Source of the DNA: JBHYDC01 sp051861205
GTDB lineage: Bacteria; Pseudomonadota; Alphaproteobacteria; Rhizobiales; Pleomorphomonadaceae
Assembly (NCBI GenBank): GCA_051861205.1
Contig: JBHYDC010000020.1
Location: 7,083-71,082, forward strand
Reading direction: 5' to 3'
Length of the DNA stretch: 64,000 nucleotides
Part shown: positions 25,798-39,860 of the stretch, piece by piece
Numbering within the stretch: the stretch's first letter is position 1
Layout: the number at the start of each line of letters is the position of its first letter
Made by a program: the position numbers and the translations under genes
Notes under the pieces: model-generated
Database searches by the model: none
What the model saw: only the letters and a program-made list of their open reading frames with translations
Told to the model about the DNA's origin: nothing

Positions 25798-26634
25798 GTG
25801 TCCATTCGCATCGTCCAGCCTAGCGTGCTTCCCGGTTTTCGGCTCGCTATGGGATTCACGCTCGCCTATCTCGTGGCGATCGTGTTGTTGCCGCTCGGCG
25901 CACTGATCTGGCAGGCATCGGCGCTCGGTTTCGCTGAGTTGGTCGACCTTGTTCTGGACCCGCGCACGCTGGCTGCCCTGCGACTGTCATTCGTCACGTC
26001 CTTCGCGGCGGCGCTGTTCAATGTGCCCTTTGGCCTGCTCGTGGCCTGGGTGCTGGTGCGTTATGATTTCCCCGGCCGCCGGCTGCTCGACGCCGTGATC
26101 GACTTGCCTTTCGCTCTTCCAACAGCGGTAGCGGGCATCGCGCTGACGGCGCTCTACGCGCCGAACGGCTGGATCGGCGGCCTACTTTCGCCGCTAGGCA
26201 TCAAGGTGGCCTACACGCCCATCGGCGTGTTCCTCGCGCTCGTGTTCGTGGGCCTGCCCTTCGTCGTGCGTACCGTGCAGCCGGTGCTGGCGGAGATCGA
26301 CCGCGAGGTCGAGGAAGCCGCCGCGACGCTGGGTGCTAGCCGGCTGAAGGCGGTCCGATCGGTGATCCTGCCGGTGCTGCTGCCGGCGGTGTTGACCGGC
26401 TTCGCGCTGTGCTTTGCCCGCGCCGTTGGCGAATACGGCTCGGTGATCTTCATCGCAGGCAACATTCCCTACGTATCGGAAATCGCGCCGCTGCTGATCG
26501 TCATCAAGCTCGAAGAGTTCGATTATGCGGGCGCGACGGCGGTCGCCACGATCATGCTGGCGATTTCTTTCGTCATGCTGCTGGTGATCAACTTGATTCA
26601 ATCCTGGTCCAGGCGGAGGTTCGGTCGTGTCTGA
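25798..26634 (+). CDS. cysT: Sulfate ABC transporter permease CysT (CysU)
   Basis: 278 residues with six hydrophobic segments. It carries the typical permease EAA loop (AATLGASRLKAVRSVILPVLLP) and the sulfate-permease N-terminus (VLPGFRLAMGFTLAYLVAIVL). It forms the inner-membrane channel with CysW, driven by CysA. GTG start; GGGAAGG lies about 14 bases upstream. It overlaps cysW by eight bases. The 216 bases before it contain a short inverted repeat GAACG...CGTTC (25692-25707) of unknown role. Confidence 0.95.
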   Translation: MSIRIVQPSVLPGFRLAMGFTLAYLVAIVLLPLGALIWQASALGFAELVDLVLDPRTLAALRLSFVTSFAAALFNVPFGLLVAWVLVRYDFPGRRLLDAVIDLPFALPTAVAGIALTALYAPNGWIGGLLSPLGIKVAYTPIGVFLALVFVGLPFVVRTVQPVLAEIDREVEEAAATLGASRLKAVRSVILPVLLPAVLTGFALCFARAVGEYGSVIFIAGNIPYVSEIAPLLIVIKLEEFDYAGATAVATIMLAISFVMLLVINLIQSWSRRRFGRV

Positions 26635-27547
26635 TACCGCCTTCACCTCGTCCGAGAGTGCTGTGACGCCGCGCCTGCCCAAGTCATTCGCCGTCACCCG
26701 CCCGCCGCCGCGCCTGCCGACGGAAGAAGCGCCGTGGGTGCGCCGGGTGCTGATCCTCATCGCCGTGGCGATGCTGGCGCTGTTCCTGCTGCTGCCGCTG
26801 GTGGCCGTGTTCACCGAGGCGATGCGGCAGGGTTTCGGCGCCTTCCTGGAAGCTTTCGCCGACCCCGACGGTCTGGCCGCAATCCGCCTGACGCTGATCG
26901 TGGCGGCCATTGCCGTGCCGGCGAACCTCGTGTTCGGCGTGGCGGCGGCCTGGGCCATCGCCAAGTTCGAGTTCAAGGGCAAGGCCTTCCTGATCACGCT
27001 GATCGACCTGCCGTTCTCGGTGTCTCCGGTCGTGGCGGGGCTGATCTATGTGCTGCTCTATTCGGTGCACGGGCTGTTCGGCCCTTGGCTGCAATCGGAA
27101 GGCATCCAGATCATTTTCGCGGTGCCCGGCATCGTGCTCGCGACGATTTTCGTGACCTTCCCCTTCGTCGCGCGCGAATTGATCCCGCTCATGGAAGAGC
27201 AGGGCACGACGGATGAGGAAGCCGCCCTGTCGCTCGGTGCGAGCGGATTGCGGACCTTCCTGACGGTGACCCTGCCGAATGTGAAGTGGGCGCTGCTCTA
27301 CGGCGTGCTTCTTTGCAACGCCCGCGCGATGGGTGAGTTTGGCGCGGTTTCCGTGGTGTCCGGCCACATTCGCGGCCTGACCAACACGATGCCGCTGCAC
27401 ATCGAAATTCTCTACAACGAATATCAGTTCGTCGCGGCCTTCGCGGTCGCCTCCGCGCTCGCCTTCCTCGCCTTGGTGACGCTCGGGCTGAAAACGCTGC
27501 TCGAACTGCGCTATGCCGACGAACTCGCGGCCGGCCGCCGGCACTGA
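26627..27547 (+). CDS. cysW: Sulfate ABC transporter permease CysW
   Basis: 306 residues. A 40-residue hydrophilic N-terminus (PKSFAVTRPPPRLP) is followed by six membrane segments and the EAA loop (EEAALSLGASGLRTFLTVTLPN). The GEFGAVSVVSGHIRG segment near the C-terminus is characteristic of CysW. It pairs with CysT to carry sulfate or thiosulfate. GTG start with GGAGG upstream. Translation is coupled to cysT by overlap and cysA follows after 13 bases. Confidence 0.95.
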   Translation: MSDTAFTSSESAVTPRLPKSFAVTRPPPRLPTEEAPWVRRVLILIAVAMLALFLLLPLVAVFTEAMRQGFGAFLEAFADPDGLAAIRLTLIVAAIAVPANLVFGVAAAWAIAKFEFKGKAFLITLIDLPFSVSPVVAGLIYVLLYSVHGLFGPWLQSEGIQIIFAVPGIVLATIFVTFPFVARELIPLMEEQGTTDEEAALSLGASGLRTFLTVTLPNVKWALLYGVLLCNARAMGEFGAVSVVSGHIRGLTNTMPLHIEILYNEYQFVAAFAVASALAFLALVTLGLKTLLELRYADELAAGRRH

Positions 27548-27560
27548 AGGAGCCTTCGCC

Positions 27561-28604
<1,044 letters not shown>

Positions 28605-28798
28605 GCGGCCAAAGTGTTGCGCCTTGGGTTCGGGTTAATCCGAGACCGTCATTTCGATACCCCTAGCCTTGCACCTGCGCCGTTTCTTGCGCTTGAATTT
28701 CCGGCCCGCCTCCAAACGCTCACCATAGTCGATCCCGGTGATTTGGGATCTCCTGCTGCCGAGTGGTAGACGGGGGCTCGCTCCTGAGGCATGACGCG

Positions 28799-29368
28799 AT
28801 GACGATCCTCATCACCGGTTTCGACGCGTTTGGCGAGCACGGTTCCAACCCCGCCGAGCATATTGTCCAGTGTCTGTCCGGCGAAGTGCCGACCCTTCTG
28901 CTGCCGACCCGTTATGACCGTGCCGCAGCACTCGCGCTGGAAGCGATCGATCTGCAAACGCCCGATGCCGTGGTGATGTTCGGGCTGGCCGCGAAACGGC
29001 AGGGCATGGAGCTGGAGCGGTTCGCGCTCAACGTCATCGAGAGTTCGGTGCCGGACAATGACGGTATCGTGGGTGCTGGCTTGCCGGTCGTGGCCAACGG
29101 TCCGGCGGCCTATCGCACCGGCGTTGATCTGGTCGCAGTGCAGGGGCGGATGGTCATGGCAGGGCATGCGGTGGGGATTTCCAACCACGCAGGCAGCTTT
29201 GTCTGCAATCACCTGTACTACAGCGTTCTGCACGCGCTTGCCGAGCGGGGGCAGGGGCGCCAAGCGCTGTTCGTTCATGTGCCGTGGAGCTATGAGCCGT
29301 GCGCGGCCGGGGAGGCCCGGCTGGCGCAGCATGAGCGGAAGGCGCGGGCGTTGATCGCGGCGCTTTGA
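28799..29368 (+). CDS. pcp: Pyroglutamyl-peptidase I-like cysteine peptidase (C15)
   Basis: 189 residues. The N-terminus ILITGFDAFGEHGSNP, the ERFALN segment with Glu73, the SNHAGSFVCNH segment with Cys136, and the LFVHVPW with His160 make the full C15 triad. The enzyme removes N-terminal pyroglutamate (5-oxoproline) from peptides in the cytosol. The start at 28799 has GAGG upstream. It lies 195 bases after cysA. A fused 5-oxoprolinase that could consume the released 5-oxoproline is in the same window. Confidence 0.88.
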   Translation: MTILITGFDAFGEHGSNPAEHIVQCLSGEVPTLLLPTRYDRAAALALEAIDLQTPDAVVMFGLAAKRQGMELERFALNVIESSVPDNDGIVGAGLPVVANGPAAYRTGVDLVAVQGRMVMAGHAVGISNHAGSFVCNHLYYSVLHALAERGQGRQALFVHVPWSYEPCAAGEARLAQHERKARALIAAL

Positions 29369-29372
29369 GGTG

Positions 29373-30809
29373 TCAGGCGGCCTCGTGCTCGCCCGCTGAC
29401 GCATCGACCACGCGGGCGATTTCGTCGAGCAGCGCCGTATCGTCCCCGGCCATCGCGTCCATCGAAGCCATACGGGTGATGACGGTGGCCGCGATCTTCT
29501 CCTCCACCGTGCCCTCGGCGTAGGTGTAGTAGATCAGCGCCCGCTGGCCGTCGCGGTGGCAACGGCCCTCGATCTGAGCAAGCTGGATCGCGCTGTGGCG
29601 CATGTCATGCACGACGAGGGCGCGCTCGCGGTCGCCGCCCGGCATCTCGCCCCGGTGCAGCGAGATCGATTCGGTGACGGTGAAGATCACCGCATCCAGT
29701 GCGCCGGTTTGAAAGGCGACGCGGGTACGTTCGTTAACGTCACCCGACTGCGTTCCATTGATCGCGCCCACGCGCCAGCCGTGGCCGGCAAGGCGGTCGG
29801 CGAGCATGGCGCTTGCCTCCAGAAAGGCGACGGAAACGGCCACCTGCTCGCCGTTGCCGATCAGATCGTCCACGAAGTCGGCGGTGCCGGCGGTGCGGAT
29901 GAGGCTGGCCTTCTGGCGAAAGCGCAGATCGGCGGCCCAGCCCGTGGGCTTGCGGCTACTGCCACCGGCAAGGCCAAGCTCGCGCCGGAACTCGCGCCAC
30001 GTCGCGGCGTAGAGCCGCTTCGCCTCGCCGTCGAGGGCGGTGGGAGCCAACTCGCGCTGCACCTCCGGCCAGCCCGCGATATCCTCCGGACGGCGGCGCA
30101 GGCCGATGGCGCGGTCGCCCTTGTAGAGAAGGTCCGACATCACGCTGCGGTCGCGCTCGTTCGGCTCCCAGCTCCAGTTTTTCCAGCGACCCTTGGGCTT
30201 GCCGATGGCAAGGCGCTTCATCAGGGCCCGAAATCCGTCGAGGCTTCCGTCCGGCGTGCCGACAGCGTGAGAGATCAGGCGCGCGAGGTAGGAGAGTTCG
30301 TGCGGGGCTTGGCCTGCGGTCGCGCTCATGTAGATCGTGAAGCTTGCGGCGGCCGTCATCTGCCGGCAGACGAGGCCCTGCTGCGACGCGGGATTGCGGA
30401 TGCGGTGGCTCTCGTCAATCACCACGATCGGCCAAACCCGCTTCGGCGTGCCAAGCTTGGCAAGCTCGTTGTTCTTCGCGCGCGTCGAGCGCTTGTTGCT
30501 GACGGCAGGCGGAGCCATCAGCGACTTTGTGCGCTCGAAATTGGTGATCGTGACCGATTTCTGGACCGCCGCCGAGCGCGCGATCGTGCGCCGCCACTGC
30601 GGAACCGCGCCTTTCGGGCAGATGATCAGAATATCTCTCTCGGGCATCGCGGCGATGGCGAGCCAAGCGGAGAGGGTTTTGCCAAGCCCGGTGAGATCGC
30701 CGAGCATAAACCCCGGCCGCCCTTCAGCCCGTGCTGACAGGATGGCGTCGCGGGCTTCGCATTGGTGCGGGCGGGGAATGAAAAGATCAGCGGTGGCGGT
30801 GTCCGTCAT
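29373..30809 (-). CDS. SNF2-like DEAD/DEAH-box helicase
   Basis: 478 residues. Motif I is GDLTGLGKT (37-45), motif II is DESH (132-135), motif III SAT (162-164), and a C-terminal RecA-like half ends with motif VI QIEGRCHRDGQ (412-422). The order matches small SNF2/phage-type helicases. No nuclease or methylase domain is fused. It converges with pcp (four-base gap) and lies between the sulfate transporter genes and the binding-protein gene, an odd position. Its role is unknown: phage remnant or stand-alone ATPase are both possible. Confidence 0.85.
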   Translation of the reverse strand: MTDTATADLFIPRPHQCEARDAILSARAEGRPGFMLGDLTGLGKTLSAWLAIAAMPERDILIICPKGAVPQWRRTIARSAAVQKSVTITNFERTKSLMAPPAVSNKRSTRAKNNELAKLGTPKRVWPIVVIDESHRIRNPASQQGLVCRQMTAAASFTIYMSATAGQAPHELSYLARLISHAVGTPDGSLDGFRALMKRLAIGKPKGRWKNWSWEPNERDRSVMSDLLYKGDRAIGLRRRPEDIAGWPEVQRELAPTALDGEAKRLYAATWREFRRELGLAGGSSRKPTGWAADLRFRQKASLIRTAGTADFVDDLIGNGEQVAVSVAFLEASAMLADRLAGHGWRVGAINGTQSGDVNERTRVAFQTGALDAVIFTVTESISLHRGEMPGGDRERALVVHDMRHSAIQLAQIEGRCHRDGQRALIYYTYAEGTVEEKIAATVITRMASMDAMAGDDTALLDEIARVVDASAGEHEAA

Positions 30810-30848
30810 GCGCCTGGAATGAGGCCGTTCGGCCTTGGGCGCAAGCGG

Positions 30849-31073
30849 TCAGCCGGCGACGTCCGCCAAAATGGCGCTAACGGTGTCGTCCGTCGCGGAG
30901 GTATTCGTACCGCTTCCAAGGAACGTGGTGATCACAACGAAGCCGAAGGCAAGCGCGATCAGCGCGATATCGAGTGTTGTCTTAGCGCGGCTGCGGGCCG
31001 CGCTGGAGCGGGCTCTTGGAAACGGGCCATGGCTGGGCGCGGGCCCAATCGGCGTATCGAGCAACCGCGACAT
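30849..31073 (-). CDS. Small membrane protein
   Basis: 74 residues from the ATG at 31073, which has GGAGAG about eight bases upstream. A basic, Ser/Pro-rich N-terminus is followed by one membrane helix (IALIALAFGFVVITTF) and a Thr/Ser-rich tail. No family was recognised. It lies 39 bases before the helicase start on the same strand, so the two may form a unit. Confidence 0.5.
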   Translation of the reverse strand: MSRLLDTPIGPAPSHGPFPRARSSAARSRAKTTLDIALIALAFGFVVITTFLGSGTNTSATDDTVSAILADVAG

Positions 31074-31456
31074 GGCTGGGCTCTCCGGTTCAAAATCCAA
31101 GTGAGATTGTCGATCGGCATGGTCGTCTTTGTCCATTCCATAGTTTTCGGGCTCCGGAGAACGACGTGCCGCAAACCGGCGTTGAGACAGAAAGTCTGTT
31201 CCAGCCTGGACACAGTTCAGACGGTTGATGGGCGAGCGAATAAAATTGCGCCTTGCGCCCCGTTCTCAAATCGGAGGGATCGATTTTTGCAGGTTCCGAG
31301 CTGAATCTGGAAAGCGTTTTCCCGAGGGGCCCTGTCCGGGGGCGTTCTGCAACCTTGTTAAAATCTATCGACTTAGTAGTCTTATAGACATCGACGGTGC
31401 ATGCCGTGGTTCGATTAGCTGGGCCCACGGTGGCCGGAAAACGGGGAACGACTGAG
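31074..31456 (+). other. Non-coding 383 bases before the sulfate-binding protein gene
   Basis: Must hold the promoter for the sulfate-binding protein gene and the start region of the small membrane protein. A short palindrome GACT-TAGT-AGTC (31370-31381) and an imperfect inverted repeat CCGTGG...CCACGG (about 31404-31430) lie close to the ATG and could be regulatory. No coding frame is convincing. Confidence 0.4.
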
Positions 31457-32485
31457 ATGAGACACTTCGATCCGAAGCGCCTTGCCCTTGCTCTCGCGCT
31501 TGCCATGCCGCTGGGAACACTCGCGGTTCCGGCTTTCGCCGATGTGACGCTGACCAACGTGAGCTATGATCCGACGCGCGAATTCTATAAGGAATTCAAT
31601 AAGGCCTTCGCCGCCAAGTGGCTGGCCGATACCGGCGAGACCGTGACGATCCAGACCTCGCACGGCGGTTCCGGCAAGCAGGCCCGCGCGGTGATCGACG
31701 GTCTTCCGGCCGACGTGGTGACGCTGGCGCTGGAAAGCGACATCAACGTGATCGCGGAAAAGACGGGCAAGATCCCGGCCGACTGGCGGACGCGTCTGCC
31801 GAATAATTCCTCGCCCTACACCTCCACGATCGTGTTCCTCGTTCGCAAGGGCAACCCGAAGGCTATCACCGACTGGGGCGACCTGATCAAAGAGGGCGTC
31901 GGCGTTATCACGCCCAACCCGAAAACGTCGGGCGGCGCGCGCTGGAACTATCTGGCCGCTTGGGCTTGGGCCCACGGCCAGTTCGGCGGCGATGAAGCCA
32001 AGGTCAAGGACTACATTGCCGCGCTCTATCGCAACGTGCCCGTGCTCGACACAGGGGCTCGCGGCTCCACGACGACCTTCGCGCAGCGCGAAATCGGCGA
32101 CGTGCTGCTGACCTGGGAAAACGAAGCCTTTCTCGCGCTTGACGAATTCGGCGCCGACTCCTTCGACGTGGTGATCCCGCCGCAGTCGATCCTCGCCGAG
32201 CCGCCGGTGGCGCTGGTGGATGGAAACGTGGATGCGGCCGGCACGCGCAAGCAGGCCGAAGCCTACCTCCAGTTCCTCTACTCCGCTGAAGGCCAGACCC
32301 TGGCGGCCAAGCACCACTACCGGCCCTCGAAGCCCGAACTGGTGCCCGCCGAACTCGCCAAGGCCTTCCCCGAGCTTAAGCTTGTGACGATCGACGACCC
32401 GATCTTCGGCGGGTGGGTGAAGGCGCAGCCGACGCACTTCGGCGACGGCGGCGTGTTCGACGAGATCTACAAGCCGGCTCCGTAA
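31457..32485 (+). CDS. sbp: Sulfate ABC transporter substrate-binding protein
   Basis: 342 residues. A signal peptide (about 1-28, ending PAFA) is followed by a periplasmic-binding fold of the sulfate/thiosulfate type (TLTNVSYDPTREFYKEFN, TSHGGSGKQARAVIDG, NPKTSGGARWNY, GARGSTTTFAQREIGDVLLTWENE). It feeds CysTWA. The start at 31457 is chosen for the signal peptide; the frame reaches 31397. It lies 2.8 kb from cysA with other genes between, and is followed by a strong terminator. Whether Sbp or CysP cannot be decided. Confidence 0.93.
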   Translation: MRHFDPKRLALALALAMPLGTLAVPAFADVTLTNVSYDPTREFYKEFNKAFAAKWLADTGETVTIQTSHGGSGKQARAVIDGLPADVVTLALESDINVIAEKTGKIPADWRTRLPNNSSPYTSTIVFLVRKGNPKAITDWGDLIKEGVGVITPNPKTSGGARWNYLAAWAWAHGQFGGDEAKVKDYIAALYRNVPVLDTGARGSTTTFAQREIGDVLLTWENEAFLALDEFGADSFDVVIPPQSILAEPPVALVDGNVDAAGTRKQAEAYLQFLYSAEGQTLAAKHHYRPSKPELVPAELAKAFPELKLVTIDDPIFGGWVKAQPTHFGDGGVFDEIYKPAP

Positions 32486-32505
32486 GCGCCCCTGCGCTGA
32501 CAGAG

Positions 32506-32536
32506 AAACTCCCTCGGAGCAATCCGCGGGAGTTTT
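32506..32536 (+). terminator. Terminator after the sulfate-binding protein gene
   Basis: Inverted repeat AAACTCCC with GGGAGTTTT, an inner CGG/CCG pairing and a six-base loop. The 3' arm ends in TTTT. It lies between the convergent sulfate-binding protein and galE genes and could serve both strands. Confidence 0.8.
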
Positions 32537-32557
32537 GCTGTTCTGCCTAGCATGCGA

Positions 32558-33558
32558 CTATTCTTCAGGCCGCGTGTTTCGCTTGCGCAGCGCATCTTCC
32601 CAGGCAAAAGCGTGGCCGACGATCGTGTCGAGGTCGGCATAGGCCGGTTTCCAGCCGAGCATCTCACGGATCCGGGTGGAGTCTGCGATCAGCGCAGCCG
32701 GATCGCCGGCGCGGCGGCCGGTGAGCCTTACGTCGAAATCGACGCCGGACACGCGCTTCACGGCCTCCACCACCTCCAGAACCGAATAGCCGCTGCCATA
32801 GCCGCAGTTGGCGGTGAGGCTCTCGCCGCCGGCGATCAGGTGCTGGAGGGCCAGCACATGGGCTTCGATGAGATCGGTGACGTGAATGTAGTCGCGTTGG
32901 CCGGTACCGTCCGGCGTCGGAAAATCGGTGCCGTAGACTTCCATATATGGCCGCTGCCCGAGCGCTGCCTGCGAGGCGACCTTGATGAGATGGGTGGCGC
33001 GGGGTGAGGACTGGCCGGTTCGGCCTTTCGGGTCGGCGCCGGCAACGTTGAAATAGCGCAGCACGGCATAACGCAGACCGTGCGCGGCGGCGGTGTCGCG
33101 CAGCATGATCTCGGTCATGAGCTTGGACCAACCGTAGGGCGACACCGGCGCGGGCACGGCGGTTTCGTCGATCAACGCGGTCGTAGGCTCGCCGTAGACC
33201 GCGGCGGTGGAGGAGAACAAAAACGCGGACACGCCTCCGCGCACGGCGGATGCGATGAGGCTGCGCGAGTTGCCGGTGTTGTTCTGGTAATACTTCAGCG
33301 GGTTCTCGACCGACTCCGGCACCACGATAGAGCCGGCGAAATGGGCGATGGCGGTGACGCCGTTTTCCGCGATCACCCGATCCATCAGCGCTTCGTCGCC
33401 GATGTCGCCGATGACGAGCTTGGCCTCATGGGGCAAAACGGCGTCGAAGCCGGTGGTCAGGTTGTCCACCACGACGACAGCCTCGCCGCGATCGACCAAG
33501 GCGTGAACCATATGGCTGCCGATGTAGCCGGCNNNNNNNNNNTGACCAGAATGGTCAT
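32558..33558 (-). CDS. galE: UDP-glucose 4-epimerase, interrupted by an assembly gap
   Basis: The ATG at 33558 has GGAGG just upstream and encodes MTILV. A run of ten N (33533-33542) follows, then AGYIGSHMVHAL, so the nucleotide loop of the Rossmann motif falls in the gap. Ten unknown bases would put the two parts out of frame; eight bases (three codons, T-G-G, completing the loop) would keep it. The rest has the catalytic YGWSKLMTE and AIAHFAGSIVVPES segments of GalE. The enzyme interconverts UDP-glucose and UDP-galactose for cell-surface polysaccharide. The gap is an assembly artefact, not a broken gene. Confidence 0.9.
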
Positions 33559-33776
33559 GAACCCTCCAAAATATGCATGGCCGAGCTAACGGGCCTGATG
33601 CCTAAACGAGATGAATTTTGATGAAAAGCTGCCATTCCGTACTATCGCACAAAACATTCCACGCAAGCCATATGTCAACACGGCGAAGCGCTTCGATCAA
33701 TGCCGCCGTCCGCAGTTTCCGTTGACGGCGGACCGGTCGCGCGCCAAACCTATACACCTCTTCGAGCCGAGACGAC

Positions 33777-34253
33777 ATGTCGACCACCACCCGCGCCACC
33801 CAGGCGCTTGCCAAATCCGGCGCGGTTTTCACCGTCCACAGCTACAACTATGATCCCGGCGCCGAACGCATCGGAATGCAGGCGGCCGAAGCGCTGGGCG
33901 AGGATCCGGCGCGCGTGCTGAAAACGTTGATGGCGGAGGTGGACGGCAAGCCGGTCTGCGTGATCTTGCCATCCGACCGCGAGGTGAGCATGAAGCGCCT
34001 CGCCCGCGCTTTCGGCAGCAAAGCGGCGACGATGATGAAGCCCGCCGACGCCGAGCGCGTGACCGGCTACCACGTGGGCGGCATCAGCCCGTTCGGGCAG
34101 AAAAAGCGCGTTCCGACCGCGATCGAGAGCGCCGCGATGGATCACGAGCTTGTCTATATCAACGGCGGTCAGCGCGGACTTCAGGTGTGCCTGAAGCCCG
34201 CCGATGCGCGCGATGCCTTGGGGGCGGTCGTTGCGGATTTGGTGGCGGAGTAG
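33777..34253 (+). CDS. ybaK: Cys-tRNA(Pro)/aminoacyl-tRNA deacylase (YbaK/EbsC family)
   Basis: 158 residues, a single YbaK-type domain: AEALGEDPARVLKTLM with its conserved Lys, VCVILPSDREVSMKRLA, and GYHVGGISPFGQKKRVPT. Such proteins hydrolyse mischarged Cys-tRNA(Pro) in the cytosol. The end nearly abuts the convergent 5-oxoprolinase gene (one base apart). Likely a stand-alone gene. Confidence 0.92.
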   Translation: MSTTTRATQALAKSGAVFTVHSYNYDPGAERIGMQAAEALGEDPARVLKTLMAEVDGKPVCVILPSDREVSMKRLARAFGSKAATMMKPADAERVTGYHVGGISPFGQKKRVPTAIESAAMDHELVYINGGQRGLQVCLKPADARDALGAVVADLVAE

Positions 34254-34254
34254 G

Positions 34255-37971
<3,717 letters not shown>

Positions 37972-38227
37972 GTCCATGTCCTGCTGATCGGACGGGGGAA
38001 AGGGCGAGCGGCGGCTTCGATCAGGCTGCCGGCCAAGGCCCAAGTTCTCATCCGCCTCGCGGGCGAAATCAAGATCGAGCCGGCCCGATAAGCGGCCGAA
38101 AGCTAGACCTTGTGACGAAACATGGGATCACTTCGGCAAGTTCTGTGTTGAATGCGAGGGCGGGCGCACGGAACTCCAGCGTTTGCGGGTCTGGCCGATT
38201 GAGGCAAACCGTTATGGGGCAGCCGTT

Positions 38228-39757
38228 ATGTCGCGTGTCGAAGACTTGAGACCAGCCGCTGCGATACGCGAGGAATCGTGCCTTCCCGTACCGGGAATTC
38301 TGCAAAAAGGCTTGAACTGCTGGCGGATCGCGGATTCTCCCCGCGCCGGATTGATTGTGGATGCGGCGGATTACTTCGCCCAGCTCGATAGCTCGCTGCG
38401 CAAGGCCGAACGGTCGATCATGATGGTCGGCTGGGATTTCGACGGGCGGATTCGGCTGCGGCCGGATACCGGGTCGTTGCAGTCGCTTGGCGATTTGCTG
38501 CGGGCGCTGGTCGAGGCAAAGCCGGATCTGGAAGTGCGGATTCTGGTGTGGAGCGTGGCGGTGGTGCACGCGCCCGGCGCATCGATCCCGCTGCTGTTTG
38601 GAACCGAATGGGAGAGGCACCCGCGCATTACGGTGAAGCTGGATACGCAGCATCCGTTCTATGCCGCGCATCATCAGAAACTGGTGGTGATCGACGATGA
38701 ACTCGTCTTCGTCGGGGGTATCGACCTCACGGTTCGGCGCTGGGACACCAACGACCACACCGCCCATAATCCGCACCGTATGTCCTACGACGGTTCGACA
38801 TACGGGCCGGTGCACGATCTTCAAATGGTGGTGGACGGTGCGGCGGCGGCGTCGCTGGCGGAACTCGCTCGTCGCCGCTGGCAGGTTGCAACCGGGCAGG
38901 CGCTGGTGGCGCGCGGCAGCGCGATCGATCTCTGGCCGGACGGTTATGAGCCGCATTTCCGGCATGAGCGGATCGCCATCGCCCGCAGCGCGCCGCCCTG
39001 GCGCACCCGCCCCGGTGTGCGCGAGGCCGCCGCCTTGACCCGCGACGCGCTGCTGGCGGCCAAGGACGTGATCTACATCGAAGCGCAATATCTCACCGCC
39101 CGCTATGTGCGCGACGCGCTTTTGGAAAGCTTGGCGCGGCCAAACGGACCGGAAATCCTGATCGTCTTGACGCTGGCGAGCGAGGCGCTGGGCGAAAAAC
39201 TGATCATGGGCAACAACGGCGACCGCACGATCCGGCGTTTGAAAAGGGCGGATCGCTACGGCCGCTTTCAGGTCTTCTACCCCGTTTCGCTTTGCGCCGA
39301 CCCTGAAGACGGGGAGTGCCGGATCCTCGTTCACTCCAAGCTGGTGATCGTGGACGATCTCTTCATTCGGGTGGGTTCGTCCAACCTCAACAACCGGTCC
39401 GTCGGGCTCGACACCGAATGCGATGTCGCGATCGAGGCCGACCGCGCATCGACGCGGCGGACCATCCTGCATCTGCGCAGCGGGTTGATCGGCGAACATC
39501 TCGGCGTGACGGCGGATGTCATGTCGGCGTCGATCAATGCCGAGGGATCGGTGCTGAGGGCGGTGGAAAAGCTCAACGAAAATGGGCGGAGGCTGCGGCC
39601 TTTCGCGTCGATGACGGACAACGGGCCGGCGCGCAATTTTTTCGGAACGTGGCTGCTGGATCCGGCGCGCCCGTTCGAGCCGTTCTGGTTCCTGAGGCGC
39701 CGCAAGCCCCGCCCGGTCATCCCGCACCGCCGCCGCACCCACGGCGTTACCACGTAA
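38228..39757 (+). CDS. Phospholipase D / cardiolipin synthase family protein
   Basis: 509 residues from the ATG at 38228. Two HKD motifs occur: HHQKLVVIDDELVF and VHSKLVIVDDLFIR, each with His, Lys and Asp, the first followed by GGIDLT and the second by GSSNLNNRS. This pair defines the PLD superfamily. No strong membrane anchor is seen. Such proteins hydrolyse or transfer phosphatidyl groups. A start is also possible at 38183. The C-terminal tail is basic (RRRKPRPVIPHRRRTHG). Confidence 0.9.
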   Translation: MSRVEDLRPAAAIREESCLPVPGILQKGLNCWRIADSPRAGLIVDAADYFAQLDSSLRKAERSIMMVGWDFDGRIRLRPDTGSLQSLGDLLRALVEAKPDLEVRILVWSVAVVHAPGASIPLLFGTEWERHPRITVKLDTQHPFYAAHHQKLVVIDDELVFVGGIDLTVRRWDTNDHTAHNPHRMSYDGSTYGPVHDLQMVVDGAAAASLAELARRRWQVATGQALVARGSAIDLWPDGYEPHFRHERIAIARSAPPWRTRPGVREAAALTRDALLAAKDVIYIEAQYLTARYVRDALLESLARPNGPEILIVLTLASEALGEKLIMGNNGDRTIRRLKRADRYGRFQVFYPVSLCADPEDGECRILVHSKLVIVDDLFIRVGSSNLNNRSVGLDTECDVAIEADRASTRRTILHLRSGLIGEHLGVTADVMSASINAEGSVLRAVEKLNENGRRLRPFASMTDNGPARNFFGTWLLDPARPFEPFWFLRRRKPRPVIPHRRRTHGVTT

Positions 39758-39860
39758 CGCGGCGCGTTCCCCGCCTGACTTGCCGCGCCTTCTTCAAAGC
39801 TGACCACGGCCCGGCCCCATGCTATATCCGCGCGTCTGTTCCCGCCGCGCCAGGACTGCC

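Noticed and set aside
29373..30809. Type I restriction or CRISPR helicase
   Set aside because: No nuclease, specificity subunit, methylase or repeat array lies close to the helicase.
31360..31456. SAM-II-type riboswitch before the sulfate-binding protein gene
   Set aside because: Considered because of the sulfur context, but the conserved SAM-II segments are not present; only short palindromes are seen.
38069..39742. 557-codon minus-strand frame opposite the PLD gene
   Set aside because: Shadow of the PLD-family gene, whose two HKD motifs are on the plus strand.
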